Made by a program: the position numbers and the translations under genes
Origin: Sisyra terminalis
Lineage: Eukaryota > Arthropoda > Insecta > Neuroptera > Sisyridae
Length of the DNA: 64,000 nt
Direction of reading: 5' to 3'
Assembly: GCA_958496175.1 (NCBI GenBank)
Contig: OY292277.1
Coordinates: 46,573,050-46,637,049 of the forward strand
Notes under the pieces: generated by a model
The model's database searches: none
The model's input: the letters and a program-made list of their open reading frames with translations, nothing else
Told to the model about the DNA's origin: nothing
Shown: in pieces, positions 46,895-57,500 of the stretch
Numbering within the stretch: the stretch's first letter is position 1
How the letters are laid out: the number at the start of each line of letters is the position of its first letter

Positions 46895-49009
46895 ATGTTT
46901 CTCGACGCAACTTACCTTTCGATTTTACTTATTTTCATTTTTATATCAATTAGTTGGATTATAATCCATTACCATTCAATCCAACAGTTCAAACTCAACG
47001 ATCCAATGGAAGTGGATTTAATACAAAACTTCTTCAACTTTAATCTGGAAAAAAATCAGCGAAACACCGCCAAAAATGTGCAATACATCCCCAAATATAT
47101 GCTTGAACTTTACAAAAACGCCGAAAATCATTTCGGTCCCGAAATAGTCAAAAGCGTTCTTCCAAAAGAGTTTGGTAAGTGTCAGTGGATAGTATTGAAA
47201 TTTTTTTAGAAATCCCAAATTTTTAGAATCTGCTCGCAACGTTTTTGATTCATTCCGGGCCGAAAACCATCTGTTGATCTTTAACTTACCAGAGGAAAAT
47301 CCACGAGAGGTGTTCCTTCACGCGGAACTTCGAATTTTCACCATGATTCAATCGTCCTCGGAAGCGCGAGGAGTTGAACGAATCGTTCATATTGGCCACA
47401 TCAACGAGTCGTCCAAATTAATCGAAATCCATGGAAAAAGACATTTTTATCATTTCAACAACACGTGGTTATCATTTAACGTTAGCACTTTAATCGAAAG
47501 TTTGCTGTCGCAAAAATCAAAAGCGTTGAAGTTGCTAATCGGTGTGCAAAGTTTAGAGAATTGTTCTGATCGATTTGAATTAGTTTTGGAACCGAATTCG
47601 GTTGGGGATGAATATCCGTTGCTTATATTATCCTATCAGTCGAGAGCTGGGGGTGTGAAAAGATATAAAAGAAATGTGGATGCTGAGGATTATGAAGAAG
47701 AAACGAATCAAGTTTGGAATGTGGACTCGGATATGAATGGAGTTTCGAAGACTTTTTTGAAGAGAATTCGTAGACTGAAAAATACCTGTAAGCGGAAGCC
47801 GCTCTATGTTGATTTTGCTGAAATTAATTTCGATAGTTGGATTGTCCAGCCGGAAGGATATGAGGTAAATTGACATTAAGTCTAATAGATCAGGAGTTGA
47901 ATCAAACACGTCAAAAACTATAGTCTTAGGGCCAGTGGCGTAGCTAGGTAACCAAGGGCCCTGGGGCAAATTAAAAAATGGGGCCCCTCTGCTATGTAAA
48001 CTGATTAGATTTTATCAAATAAAAATGTGAAATATACAAAAACTTTAAAAATGCCAAGCTATTTAAGCTCTTTTTTGTGTACTGCAGGGCAGGTAATAAA
48101 AATATTAAACAGTACCAACCTAAATTACAATTAATACTTGGTGTAGGTTTGGCTAATAAAACGAAATAGAGAAGATTCAAGGGTTTATTATATAAAGGTC
48201 GGGCCTACCATCTGACTAAATAACAATTATATTTACAATTTTTTCTTAGCTTTAGTTTTCGCAAAAGTATCAATGACTTCGTTTAAATCCAGGCTTGATG
48301 CGGTTTTGTTTTCAATTACAATTAGCGATAAATGTCGGAGTCGAGTTTGGCCCATATTATTTCTTAAATAATTTGTTATTATTTTTAATTTGCTAAATGA
48401 CCTTTCAGCTGCTGCAGAAGTGACAGGAATTGTAGAGAATAGTAACATTGCTGTCAATACTTCCGTTAGATCGCATTCTAGCACTCCATATTTGCTCATT
48501 ATTTTCTTAAATAATTGCTGAACTTCCAACTGAATTTCCAAAAGTTCAGTTCGATCAAGATTTCTGGGAAGGATTCGAGGGTCCCCTGAGCTTGAGGGTC
48601 CCGGGTCACTGCCCCGCCTAGCCCCTAGGTAGCTACGCCACTGCTTAAGGCTATCGATTGTAAGAGCAAATGTTTTTATCAGTGGACTGGTGACTTCTGT
48701 TCCATACAGTGCACCTGGTTGCAAATTAAATTCTTGTGAAAGTATTTGGTTTTGAGAGGAAAAATTTGGTTTCAGGCGTATCAATGCAATGGAAAATGTT
48801 TTTATCCAGTTGCTGAACATTTGACGCCAACTAAACATGCAATTATTCAGGCATTGATGCACAGTTCGGCGCCGCAAAGATATGCACGGGTTTGTTGTGT
48901 TCCGACCCGCTTGGGACCCATTAGTGTTTTATATGTGGACTCAAAGGGAACTCTTACCTATCGATACAACTATCAAGATATGGTGGTTCTCGAATGCGGT
49001 TGTCGATAG
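46895..49009 (+). CDS. BMP10: BMP9/10-type TGF-beta family ligand, complete, 383 aa
   Basis: Secreted dimeric growth factor acting through type I/II receptor kinases and Smads. Exons: 46895-47174, 47227-47864, 48776-49009 (intron phases 1 and 0; intron 1 only 52 bp). Residues 4-25 form a signal peptide or anchor ([18 protein letters not shown]). The prodomain runs to basic cleavage sites KRYKR at 238-242 and KRIRR at 272-276. The mature part has the seven cysteines of the fold: C281, C310, C314, paired CC in ARVCCVPT and ECGC at the end. [18 protein letters not shown] and [15 protein letters not shown] are the hallmark of the BMP9/BMP10 (GDF2) group; BMP10 from vertebrates reads nearly the same there. 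The group is recalled as present in Tribolium and absent from Drosophila. Intron 2 holds a hAT-derived element on the other strand. Orthology to BMP10 versus BMP9 cannot be split in insects. Confidence 0.93.
47933..48643 (-). mobile_element. hAT-derived element, 711 bp, copy 3, in BMP intron 2
   Basis: Ends CAGTGGCGTAGCTA and TAGCTACGCCACTG; flanks CTTAGGGC and CTTAAGGC, an 8-bp duplication with one mismatch. Minus-strand frame open from the first base to the stop at 48233 (411 nt) with [17 protein letters not shown] and RHLSLIVIE. The frame happens to stay open into the antisense of BMP exon 3, producing a longer false ORF (to 48877). Without the insert the intron would be about 192 bp. Confidence 0.92.
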
Positions 49010-49213
49010 GAAATCCCGTGGTAACGATATGTTTTTATAGCAAGCCGTGAATATTTCACGGCTATTGCTTCTGAAGATGGCTTTGAAGTAAATTTATTGA
49101 AACAAAACTATTTATGAAAATGTCCGTAATGTAAGTGAAGGTTTAAATTTTTGTGTATTTTTTTTTTAATTTTAAAAATTTTGGATTTTATTAAATATTT
49201 AAAATTTTTGTAT

Positions 49214-49882
49214 ATGGCTTCATGTCGACGGCGTCGAACACGTACGCGTAGTTGTTACAGACGACGAATTTCACGACGATGTAGTCGTCGTCGTCGTCGT
49301 CGTCGTTGTCCCCGACGCTTGTCTCGGCGATGTTTACGTCCAGGTCGATTGCAGCGAAATCCGTTTCTAAATTTCTTACGTTCGTTTCGTAAGTCATGTT
49401 GTACGAGGAGTGTGATCCAGACTGCCCGAAATGCGGCGCGAATTTGGAATCGAATGTCGAGGGCACAAAAACGAAGATACTGTTACTCCAATCAAGTTCG
49501 TCGCAGTAGATGTAGAAGCAGACGAAGACGTAGTTGTAGTCGACGCCGGCGACGACGTAGTTGCAGTCGACGCCGACGTCGGAAAAGTTGCCGATCGCGA
49601 CGAAGACGCCGACGAAGTTGCAGCCGACGACGTCGCCGTGGTTGCACTATAGGTTTAGACGAAACTGAGGCGGACGACGCTCCCAATTTGAACATTGGTT
49701 CGTTTCTAGTTTCGATTTGTTTTCATCCCTCATCAAAACTCAAATGCTATAGCCGGATTTGTTTTCATTCTTCTGTATCTTTAAGGAAAATTTTACAATT
49801 GCACATGGTGCATTTTTATCCAGTTCTAAAGCTTATTTGCGCAGTCCTTATAAAATTTAGTGCAACTTTTTCTCCGTTTTAA
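49214..49882 (+). CDS. Protamine-like sperm chromatin protein with MST-HMG-box, 222 aa (paralogue B)
   Basis: Same family as the gene at 45971. Residues 1-46 are Arg/Cys/Ser-rich, residues 48-91 form the box (RNPFLNFLRSFRK ... AARIWNRMSRAQKRRYCY), residues 96-144 are again Arg/Cys blocks of the type RRRRSCS, and the tail from 146 begins acidic (GLDETEADDAPNLN). Box identity with paralogue A is clear (NPFLNFLR.FRK, I.Q.A..AA..WN.MS). Unlike A it has a basic N-terminal arm instead of an acidic one. ATG 49214 (TATATGGCT) is chosen; an upstream in-frame extension to 49151 begins MCIFFL and is less likely. The last 55 residues are hydrophobic and unlike A, so the true end could differ (undetected splice or stop gain/loss). 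It starts about 200 bp after the BMP stop. Function inferred from family. Confidence 0.82.
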   Translation: MASCRRRRTRTRSCYRRRISRRCSRRRRRRRCPRRLSRRCLRPGRLQRNPFLNFLRSFRKSCCTRSVIQTARNAARIWNRMSRAQKRRYCYSNQVRRSRCRSRRRRSCSRRRRRRSCSRRRRRKSCRSRRRRRRSCSRRRRRGCTIGLDETEADDAPNLNIGSFLVSICFHPSSKLKCYSRICFHSSVSLRKILQLHMVHFYPVLKLICAVLIKFSATFSPF

Positions 49883-49893
49883 GAAAAATAATT

Positions 49894-50119
49894 GGTTCAT
49901 GTGGTACTATAGCACACCCACAATCTGGCAATGTTGCATTTTCGACTTTGTTTTCAATTTAACTCGCGAGTAAATGGGTCCATAATGAAAATTTAGCCAC
50001 AACAGAGAAAATTATACCATATTAGAATTGAAGAAAGAAAAATATCGCGAATTAAATCGAAAACAAAGTCGAAAATGCAACGTTGCCAGATTGTGGGTGT
50101 GCTAAAGTACACTTGAGCC
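49894..50119. mobile_element. Palindromic MITE (GGCTCAAGTG ends), copy 2
   Basis: Left end GGTTCATGTGGTACTATAGC, right end GCTAAAGTACACTTGAGCC; inner arms share AATCTGGCAAYGTTGCATTT and TCGACTTTG. Flanks AAATAATT and AAATATTT match in 7 of 8 positions. Directly follows protamine-like gene B. Confidence 0.8.
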
Positions 50120-50429
50120 AAATATTTAAAAAAACGTGATTTTGTACTTCAATAAGAAATCGTAAATCCTAAAAAAACTGGCATATGAGTAAGACGAGGC
50201 AATTTTCTTATTTTCTCTCTTTAAAAATACTAATTAATTTATGACTTTCACAAAGTTTTCTTTGGCCCAATTAAATTTTCCGCCTTAAAATTCCCTGACG
50301 ACTGAAAATTGTGGAATGTCTAATCAAACGTTTACTCAATTGTCTTGTGAAAAATTGGTCTCATTTCTGAAAATAGTTGCCTCATCCGAAAAAAAATCCA
50401 CCAGCGTGCCTGGAAAAACACATATCCAG

Positions 50430-51372
50430 TAGAGATTAAGACAAAAAAATCGACTATTTGTTTTTTAGAAAAGTATATCGAAAATATTGTTCAAGGTGAC
50501 AAAAAAAATATCGGGAAGGTTTGAGCCTTTAATATTAATATTATGAGGTCTATCATCTTTAATTTCGATTTTTTATTTGTGCTTTCATTTTTGCGTCAAT
50601 GCTGTCAAACTATCAAGGTAAAAAAAATAATTTGCACATATATTTATAGAAAATTAAATTCCCTACAAAAAACGTCTTTTTGAAAATTTTTGCCAGACAC
50701 GCAGTTTCCGAATAATCAAGCCTTAAACATTGATATAATTTTTAGATTTATCTTCTTTATTTTGGAATTTTGTAACAAACGAACCAAAAAATATATAGAA
50801 ATGAACAATATAGATTCTTGAAGGGAATTTAATGTTCTACAAAAAAGTTCTCTTAACGTTTTTACATAAAATCACTCTTTCAAAATTGGTTCAACAACGA
50901 AAAAAACGATAATTTAATTTTTCCTTCAACTTTAATTGTGGATAACTTTTGAAAACATGATTTTTGGTAAAAACGCTAAGAGACTTTTTTTGTAGAACAT
51001 TAAAAAACCTTTAAGAACCTATATTGTTCATTTCTATATATTTATTTGTTCGTTAGTTACAAAATTCCAAAATAAAAAAGATAAATCTAAAAACTATATC
51101 AATGTTTAAAGCTTGATTATTCATAAACGGCGTGTCTGGCAAAAATTTTCAAAAAGACGTTTATTGTAGAGAATTTAATTTTCTATAAATATGCAAATTA
51201 AATTTTTTACCTTGATAGTTTGACAGCATTGACGCAAAAATTAAAGCACAAACTTTAATATTAATATTTCAAACCTTCCCGATATTTTATTTTATTTATT
51301 TTGTCACCATGAACATTTTTTTACGAAATCCTACTTTTCAAATAAAATAGTCGATTTTTTTGGCCCAGTCTG
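50430..51372. mobile_element. Long fold-back element, 943 bp
   Basis: Perfect 8-bp duplication ATATCCAG (50422-50429, 51373-51380). Arms pair over about 400 bp (AAAAAAATCGACTATTTG, TATATTGTTCATTTCTATAT). Left end reads TAGAGATTAAGAC, right end ...GGCCCAGTCTG, degenerate TAGACTG ends. It sits between the MITE at 49894 and the 3' end of Mtp. Confidence 0.85.
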
Positions 51373-51442
51373 ATATCCAGCTATACCCATTTGATCCATT
51401 TTTTATTTAATATTAATCAAGCCAATTCTTGAGCAAAATTAA

Positions 51443-51448
51443 TTTATT
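51443..51448 (-). terminator. Polyadenylation signal of Mtp
   Basis: AATAAA on the minus strand, followed by a second overlapping AATAAAT, about 80 nt after the Mtp stop codon at 51527. Confidence 0.5.
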
Positions 51449-51526
51449 TATTTTATAACTTAAATGCAAAATATTACAAGTCAGTCTGTTTCTTATTCGA
51501 AAGGCAGGATGGAGGAATATTTGCAT

Positions 51527-54500
51527 TTAATTGCCTGCGAATATCAAATTGCACATTTCGTTATTTTTTCGATTTAACGCATAAGTCTTTCCAGGAACTT
51601 GTATTGTGCGATAAATTGATTTACGTAGTCGGTGTTTACTACCAGGAATTCGTTCCACTTTGTATATATTGTGTCTAAAAAAAAATAAAAAAAATATTTT
51701 AGTTTATGACCAAGTAAATTGGTAGGGAGATTGGGGTATTTTTACACTTATTCGTTTTGGATTCAATTTGTATGTTTTGCGTTAAATTAAAAATATAAAG
51801 GAAAATTATATAAATAAATAATTAAACTCTTCCCGATACATCCTTGCAGTAAATTATAATCAATGGCAAATGACAAACAACAGGAAAATGAAATACAGTA
51901 ATACCTTCGACGGCACACAAGTTCCGTTCCCCAAAAACATATTTTGTATGAAAATAGGAGGGTTGGGTTCCAAATTATAGAAAAATTTAAAAAAAAAATA
52001 CATTTTCAATTCGTAGTAAAACAAAAATTAACATTGTATGTGGATAATTATTCAGTTTTGAAAAAAATTTAAGCGACCTATGTAGGGTTTTTTTCTTGAA
52101 ATAAACATTATTTGGGCTAATGGTGTTGATTATAATTTTTGGACCATATGAATAATACCACCTTGAGCAAAAAGTTCCCGGAATTTATTCCGGAAAATTA
52201 AAAATGTATCCTTAAAATCAATCCCCATCAACTGCTACACATTTATGCTAGCGTTAGATCCAATCCTCGAAAAAAAAATTATATTTGATTTTGGTATGCC
52301 CATCAGTGCTTCCTGCAATTTTTCCATTACTTCCTCTCGACTGCTAAAACGCGTTCCCCGTAATGGTTTTTTAACTGAATTTCACAGAAAGAAGTCACAG
52401 GGAACCAAATCTAGTGAATTCGGTGGCTGTTGGATGGTATTTGTTGCATTTTTCGTCAAAAAATTTCGACACTGTAGGACGGTGCATTATCATGATGCAA
52501 AATCCAACTTTATTGCTACACGACGGAAACCCAAATTACTAACCAAAATGTCTTGGATGGATCCATAGGCAATGTTCTAACCCTCCGCTATCTCTCTAAT
52601 GGTTAATTTGCGATTATTGACCAAAATTTATTTTACTTTATTAATGTTTTCGTCGGTTTTCGATGTCAATGGTCTAACACTATGTTCATTATCTTCGACT
52701 GACTCACGACCACCTTTGAATCACTCGTACCACTGGTAAACGACCGTTTTCTTTAGAGAATCGTTGCCGAAATACTTTTCCAACAATTTCATTTTCCATT
52801 TGCTGGTCATTAAATCCGTTTTTTACCCAAAATTTAATGCAAGTTAATTATTGCAAATTTTAAATCCATTTCTAAAATTGTAAAAAATCGCCAACCAATA
52901 TAAAGATAGATGTACTTTTGGCTATGTAACTTTTACAAATGTCAAGCTATGTCGCTAAGATTTAGAGGGAATATCAACGACAAATGTATCAGCTAAACAA
53001 AAAATACAGAACTCAAATCGGAATAATGGGAGCGCCAAACGGAGGTTATTCCGGGAACTTTTTGATCAAGGTGGTAATAAATAGTACCCTACAAATCATT
53101 CCCTCACTATGTTCCAAACTTAAAATTAAAATATTACCCTGAAAACCATTCCCTAATCCCTCACTTTGTCCCAAACTTAAGCTTAGCACATTTTGGAACT
53201 TCTAAGTTAAAAATTTTTAAAAAAAAATGTTTTCGAATTTGTCTAATCGATTAAAAACAGTATAGATTTTCAAAAATCTTTTGAGTTTGGAATGGAAAGT
53301 AAGGAATACGTTTTCAAATATATGCTATTTGTGTCCCATAAAAGAAAATTATTTCCTCACTTTTACTATCAGTGGATATACGAACGCATCAGTAATTCAC
53401 TTTTCCTACCATTCATTAAGGTTCTTATTGATTTTTGATAATTAGTAATACTATCAATTATTTCACATATTTAAGTCATCTTACACGCGTTTGAGTATCT
53501 GTCCAAAAATAAAAATATGAAAATTATTTCAAGATTACATTTTCAGTGTTCATTTCCTCACATTGACAAAAAATAATGGTATTTACTATAGCTTAATAAA
53601 TTCAGATGTAATAAACGTTTATGTATCAAGATCTTTTAAGTTATACTTTTGTCATTCCCTCATTTCAAATTGAAATGAGAGAATGAAGATATAAGAGGTA
53701 ATGGCTTGTACTAGTTGAACTTATTTATTTAATCCTTAAATTCACAGTTATTCTTGTTTAAAGATGATACCATCAATCATATTTTTTATTTTTTTTATTT
53801 GCTTTATGTGTGTTGAAATCTCTACTGTCGAACGGTATAAAAAATATACATTAGTATGGTAAATGTTCTCAGAAATAGGTCACTCAGGTTTGTGAGTTAT
53901 CTTAAAATAGCACTAAGTAGGCATTTTCGCATTTAATTCAAAGAAGATTCTACAAATTTCTCAAAATATTGTTTCGTTTCTTTGCATTTTTTGAGAACAT
54001 TTACCATAGTAATATATTATTTTTAATAGCATTAGAAATTAGAGATTTCAATGTACAAAAAGCTTACTAACTTATTTGAAAAAGCAAATATTTATATCGA
54101 GATAAACCGTTTTTTACCCTTAAAAGCTCCCTCCCTGATCTCAGATTGCCCGTAAATTATTTTTCTTTTCATTCTACTATACAGAGGTGTTAAAATTATT
54201 AGACCCAAGACAACTCAAAAGAAAAAAAATTGTTTTTAAATGTCATTTTTTACCCTTAAAAGCTTTCCCGCCCCGATCTCAGATTGTCCGTAAATTATTT
54301 TTCCTTTCATTCTATTATACAGAGGTGTGAAAATTATTACACTCAAGACAACTCAAGAGAAAAAAAAACATTTTTGTTTTTAAATGTCATAAATTTAAAA
54401 ATTGTAATAATTTCACTCATCTAATTTTTTGTGTGGTACCCTTTATTGTTTATAATTTATTTTCTCATCCTGGCATGCTCTATATTATTTTTTTCATTTA

Positions 54501-57500
54501 TATTTTTGAGGAAATGCATAACTTTTTTGGCTTTATGGCAAGGAGCTCGATCCTGCATAAAGATAAAATTTTCTTCCGGAAACCACTCTTTAGTTTGAGG
54601 CAAGAACCTCGTTTCCAAGACTTGTATATATTGGTCTTGCCTCATAGTATCTTTCACAATGTATATCCTATCGGTACCCTTTGCTGACATTCAGCTTCAA
54701 ATCATAACTGATGTTGGATGTTTTGCAATGTGGGCGATACATTACTGGAAGAAAGTAAAAATCTTCTTTTGAGTCTAATAATTTTCACATCTCTGTAAAT
54801 TTATTTTGTTTCAACAATTAGCGACATTGGTCTAAGTCAGAACCTAATCTTTTTCAGCCGCGGACCCCCAAAGAAATCAAGCATAATGCCAAGGACCCCT
54901 GAGTGAAAAAAAGGTGCAATTTTTGGACAATATTATATTTTAGTATTCCTTCATTAAATTAAAAAACAAAAAACAAACTTTTTGAAATGTTACCGCGGAC
55001 CAAGGTTTATAAAACACACAGGTGACTGTGACGTATCCAGAAGAAATTCGTACATATCTTCAGACTGATTCAAATTTCAAAATTCTTCGTATGACGTCAT
55101 TTTTTTTTCTAATGGGGCAACCTGTGTAATTTACAAACCTTGAGTTGTACCCCTTTTATTATTTTGAATTCCACAAGATAGTCTATTATGTGGAAAACCG
55201 GTTCAATTAAAATCTGCTCTGGAAATGTAACCAACTCATTTTCAAGTTGGGACAAAACCATATAAGTGAGTAAATACACCGGTTAGCAATGTAGATTCAA
55301 ATATCATTCATGAATGCAGAAAACCAGTAGTATGGACAATTGTGCTCAAATCTACAACTGGCCAGATTAGGAATTTTTATTTTTCAGTCGGCGTACTTAC
55401 TCGTTTATACTAGAGAGGCTACGAATATTCGGTCACTATTAAGTATTCGGCTTATTCGGACCCCCAGGGGTCCGCGGACCACAGGTTAAGAAACAATGGT
55501 CTAAATGAAAAACCGTGCAATGAAAATCCGCGTAGTCGAAGGGATTACTGTATAAATTCTTATTATTTTCATATTTTTTGGCGGTTTCTGGGTATTGTAT
55601 ACTTGTTTGTATATTGTTCTTGATGAATGGAGCGAATATGTGTAAAACTACTCTTGGCAATTCCAACATGATATAATTTAACTAAAGTCATCTTCTTATG
55701 TTAATTGCATGTCAGCTGTATGGAATCAAAGATTCCATACATGAATGTATCGATGAGAAATCTCTTGACGTGAAACTTTAATTTGTAATTTGTTCTTAGA
55801 TTAATAATTGGTTCGTACTTGATAATTGTATTTGGTTGTTTGAGTTGCATACAAAGGGAGACTCCCGAGTAGAAGTTAAGATCGGATACAAGATTTAGCC
55901 GCGGCTCAGCACTTAAACTCATCTCCACTTGGGATCGAACAAACGACGTATCAACTCGAAGCAATCCATTCAAGACGACGCCAGCACTAAAACAATAAAT
56001 ATATATTCGTATTTGTAAATTGTATGTTTTATTAAAATAAAAAAATTAATTTCTCTCACTTCTTTTCGACGACCGAATGAGCGTTTCGATTCCAAAGCGA
56101 CATTTGCACCTCTCCGGACAAGTCGAACGAGGTGGACCCAAGTAAACGTAACTCGGAAATAATTCCACTACTTAATCTAATATATTCTAAATGGTCATGA
56201 AGTAAAATTAATGCCTGAAATAGTTTAGAAAAAATTTAGATTTGTGGAACATTTTTTTTTTTGAATTTGTTTGGCATTTTACTTGGTAGGCTGGCGTTTT
56301 TTCGGAAGCTGTTCCAGACCAGACGTGGCCCATCAACTCGCCTTGTCCGGTGAAGAAAACAAACGGACGTAGTTGAACTCCTAGGACGGATACTTCCATT
56401 CCGGCAGTTGATACTTCTTCGGCATCGTCGAGAGGATCAACTTCGTTGGAGTTGTCCGAGGAGGACATAAAACTGTTTAAACCTCCCGCGAATAGTCCTA
56501 GCTAAAACAAAATAGTTGACTATTAAATTTTGGAGATTTGAAATTGAACCAACGATTAAGTAGAAGTCGTTTAAAATTATTAAAGGCATCTTAAATGTAA
56601 TAGTTTCAAAAGGCATCTATGAGAACTTAAATATCAGTAAACGGGCTTTCGATTAAATATTAAACAATTCAACTCGCCATAATTAAAATGTTTAATTAGT
56701 TTGATGCTAAAAATTTATTTTTTTCGTAAATATGATTTTTGGTCCCGCTAGTTGGTAATAAGCGTAATAAATAAAATTTGTTCAGGAAAGTTAACCCCAT
56801 TCAAAAATATGAACCCAAAATAAAATAACTCGTACTTCAGACTTTATACAAAACCTAGAACGCGTCTATTAATATGACCAGGAACTGTACAGAGGTGTGA
56901 AAATTATTAGACTCAAAAGATTTTTACTTTCTTCTAGCAATGCATCGCCCAGAATGTACAACATCCAACATCAGTTATGGTTTGGAGCTGCATATCAGCA
57001 ATGGGTACCGGTAGGATATACATTGTGGAAGGTACTATGAGGCAAGACCAATATATACATGTCTTGGAAACGAGGTTATTGCCTCTAACTAAAGAGTGGT
57101 TTCTGGAAGAAAATTTTCTCTTTATGCAGGATGGAGCTCCTTGCCATAAAGCCAAAAAAGTTATAGATTTCCTCAAAAATTCTAACATTAATGTGCCTTC
57201 TTGGCCAGCAAATAGCCCTGATGCTAATCCCATAGAAAATTTTTGGGTCATTCTGAAGAAAAAATTAAACTATTACAACACGGGTGGATCTGATTACCGA
57301 ACTCATTAAGATTTGGCATCATAATAAAATTTAAATGAAAAAAATAGTATAGAGCATGCCAGGATGAGAAAAATAAATTATAAACAATAAAGGGTACCAC
57401 ACAAAATATTAGATGAGTGAAATTATTGTAATTTTAAAATTTATGACTTTTAAAAACAAAAATGTTTTTTTTTTTATTCTCTTGAGTCTAATAATTTTCA

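Noticed and set aside
48233..48877. 214-codon minus frame reading from BMP exon 3 antisense into the hAT copy
   Set aside because: It is a chance junction: the hAT frame starts at the element end (48643), beyond it the frame only passes through intron and antisense sequence.
49431..49695. Overlapping frames across protamine-like gene B
   Set aside because: Same cause: GC-rich CGN repeats; products are Val-Asp-Ala or Arg-Leu runs.
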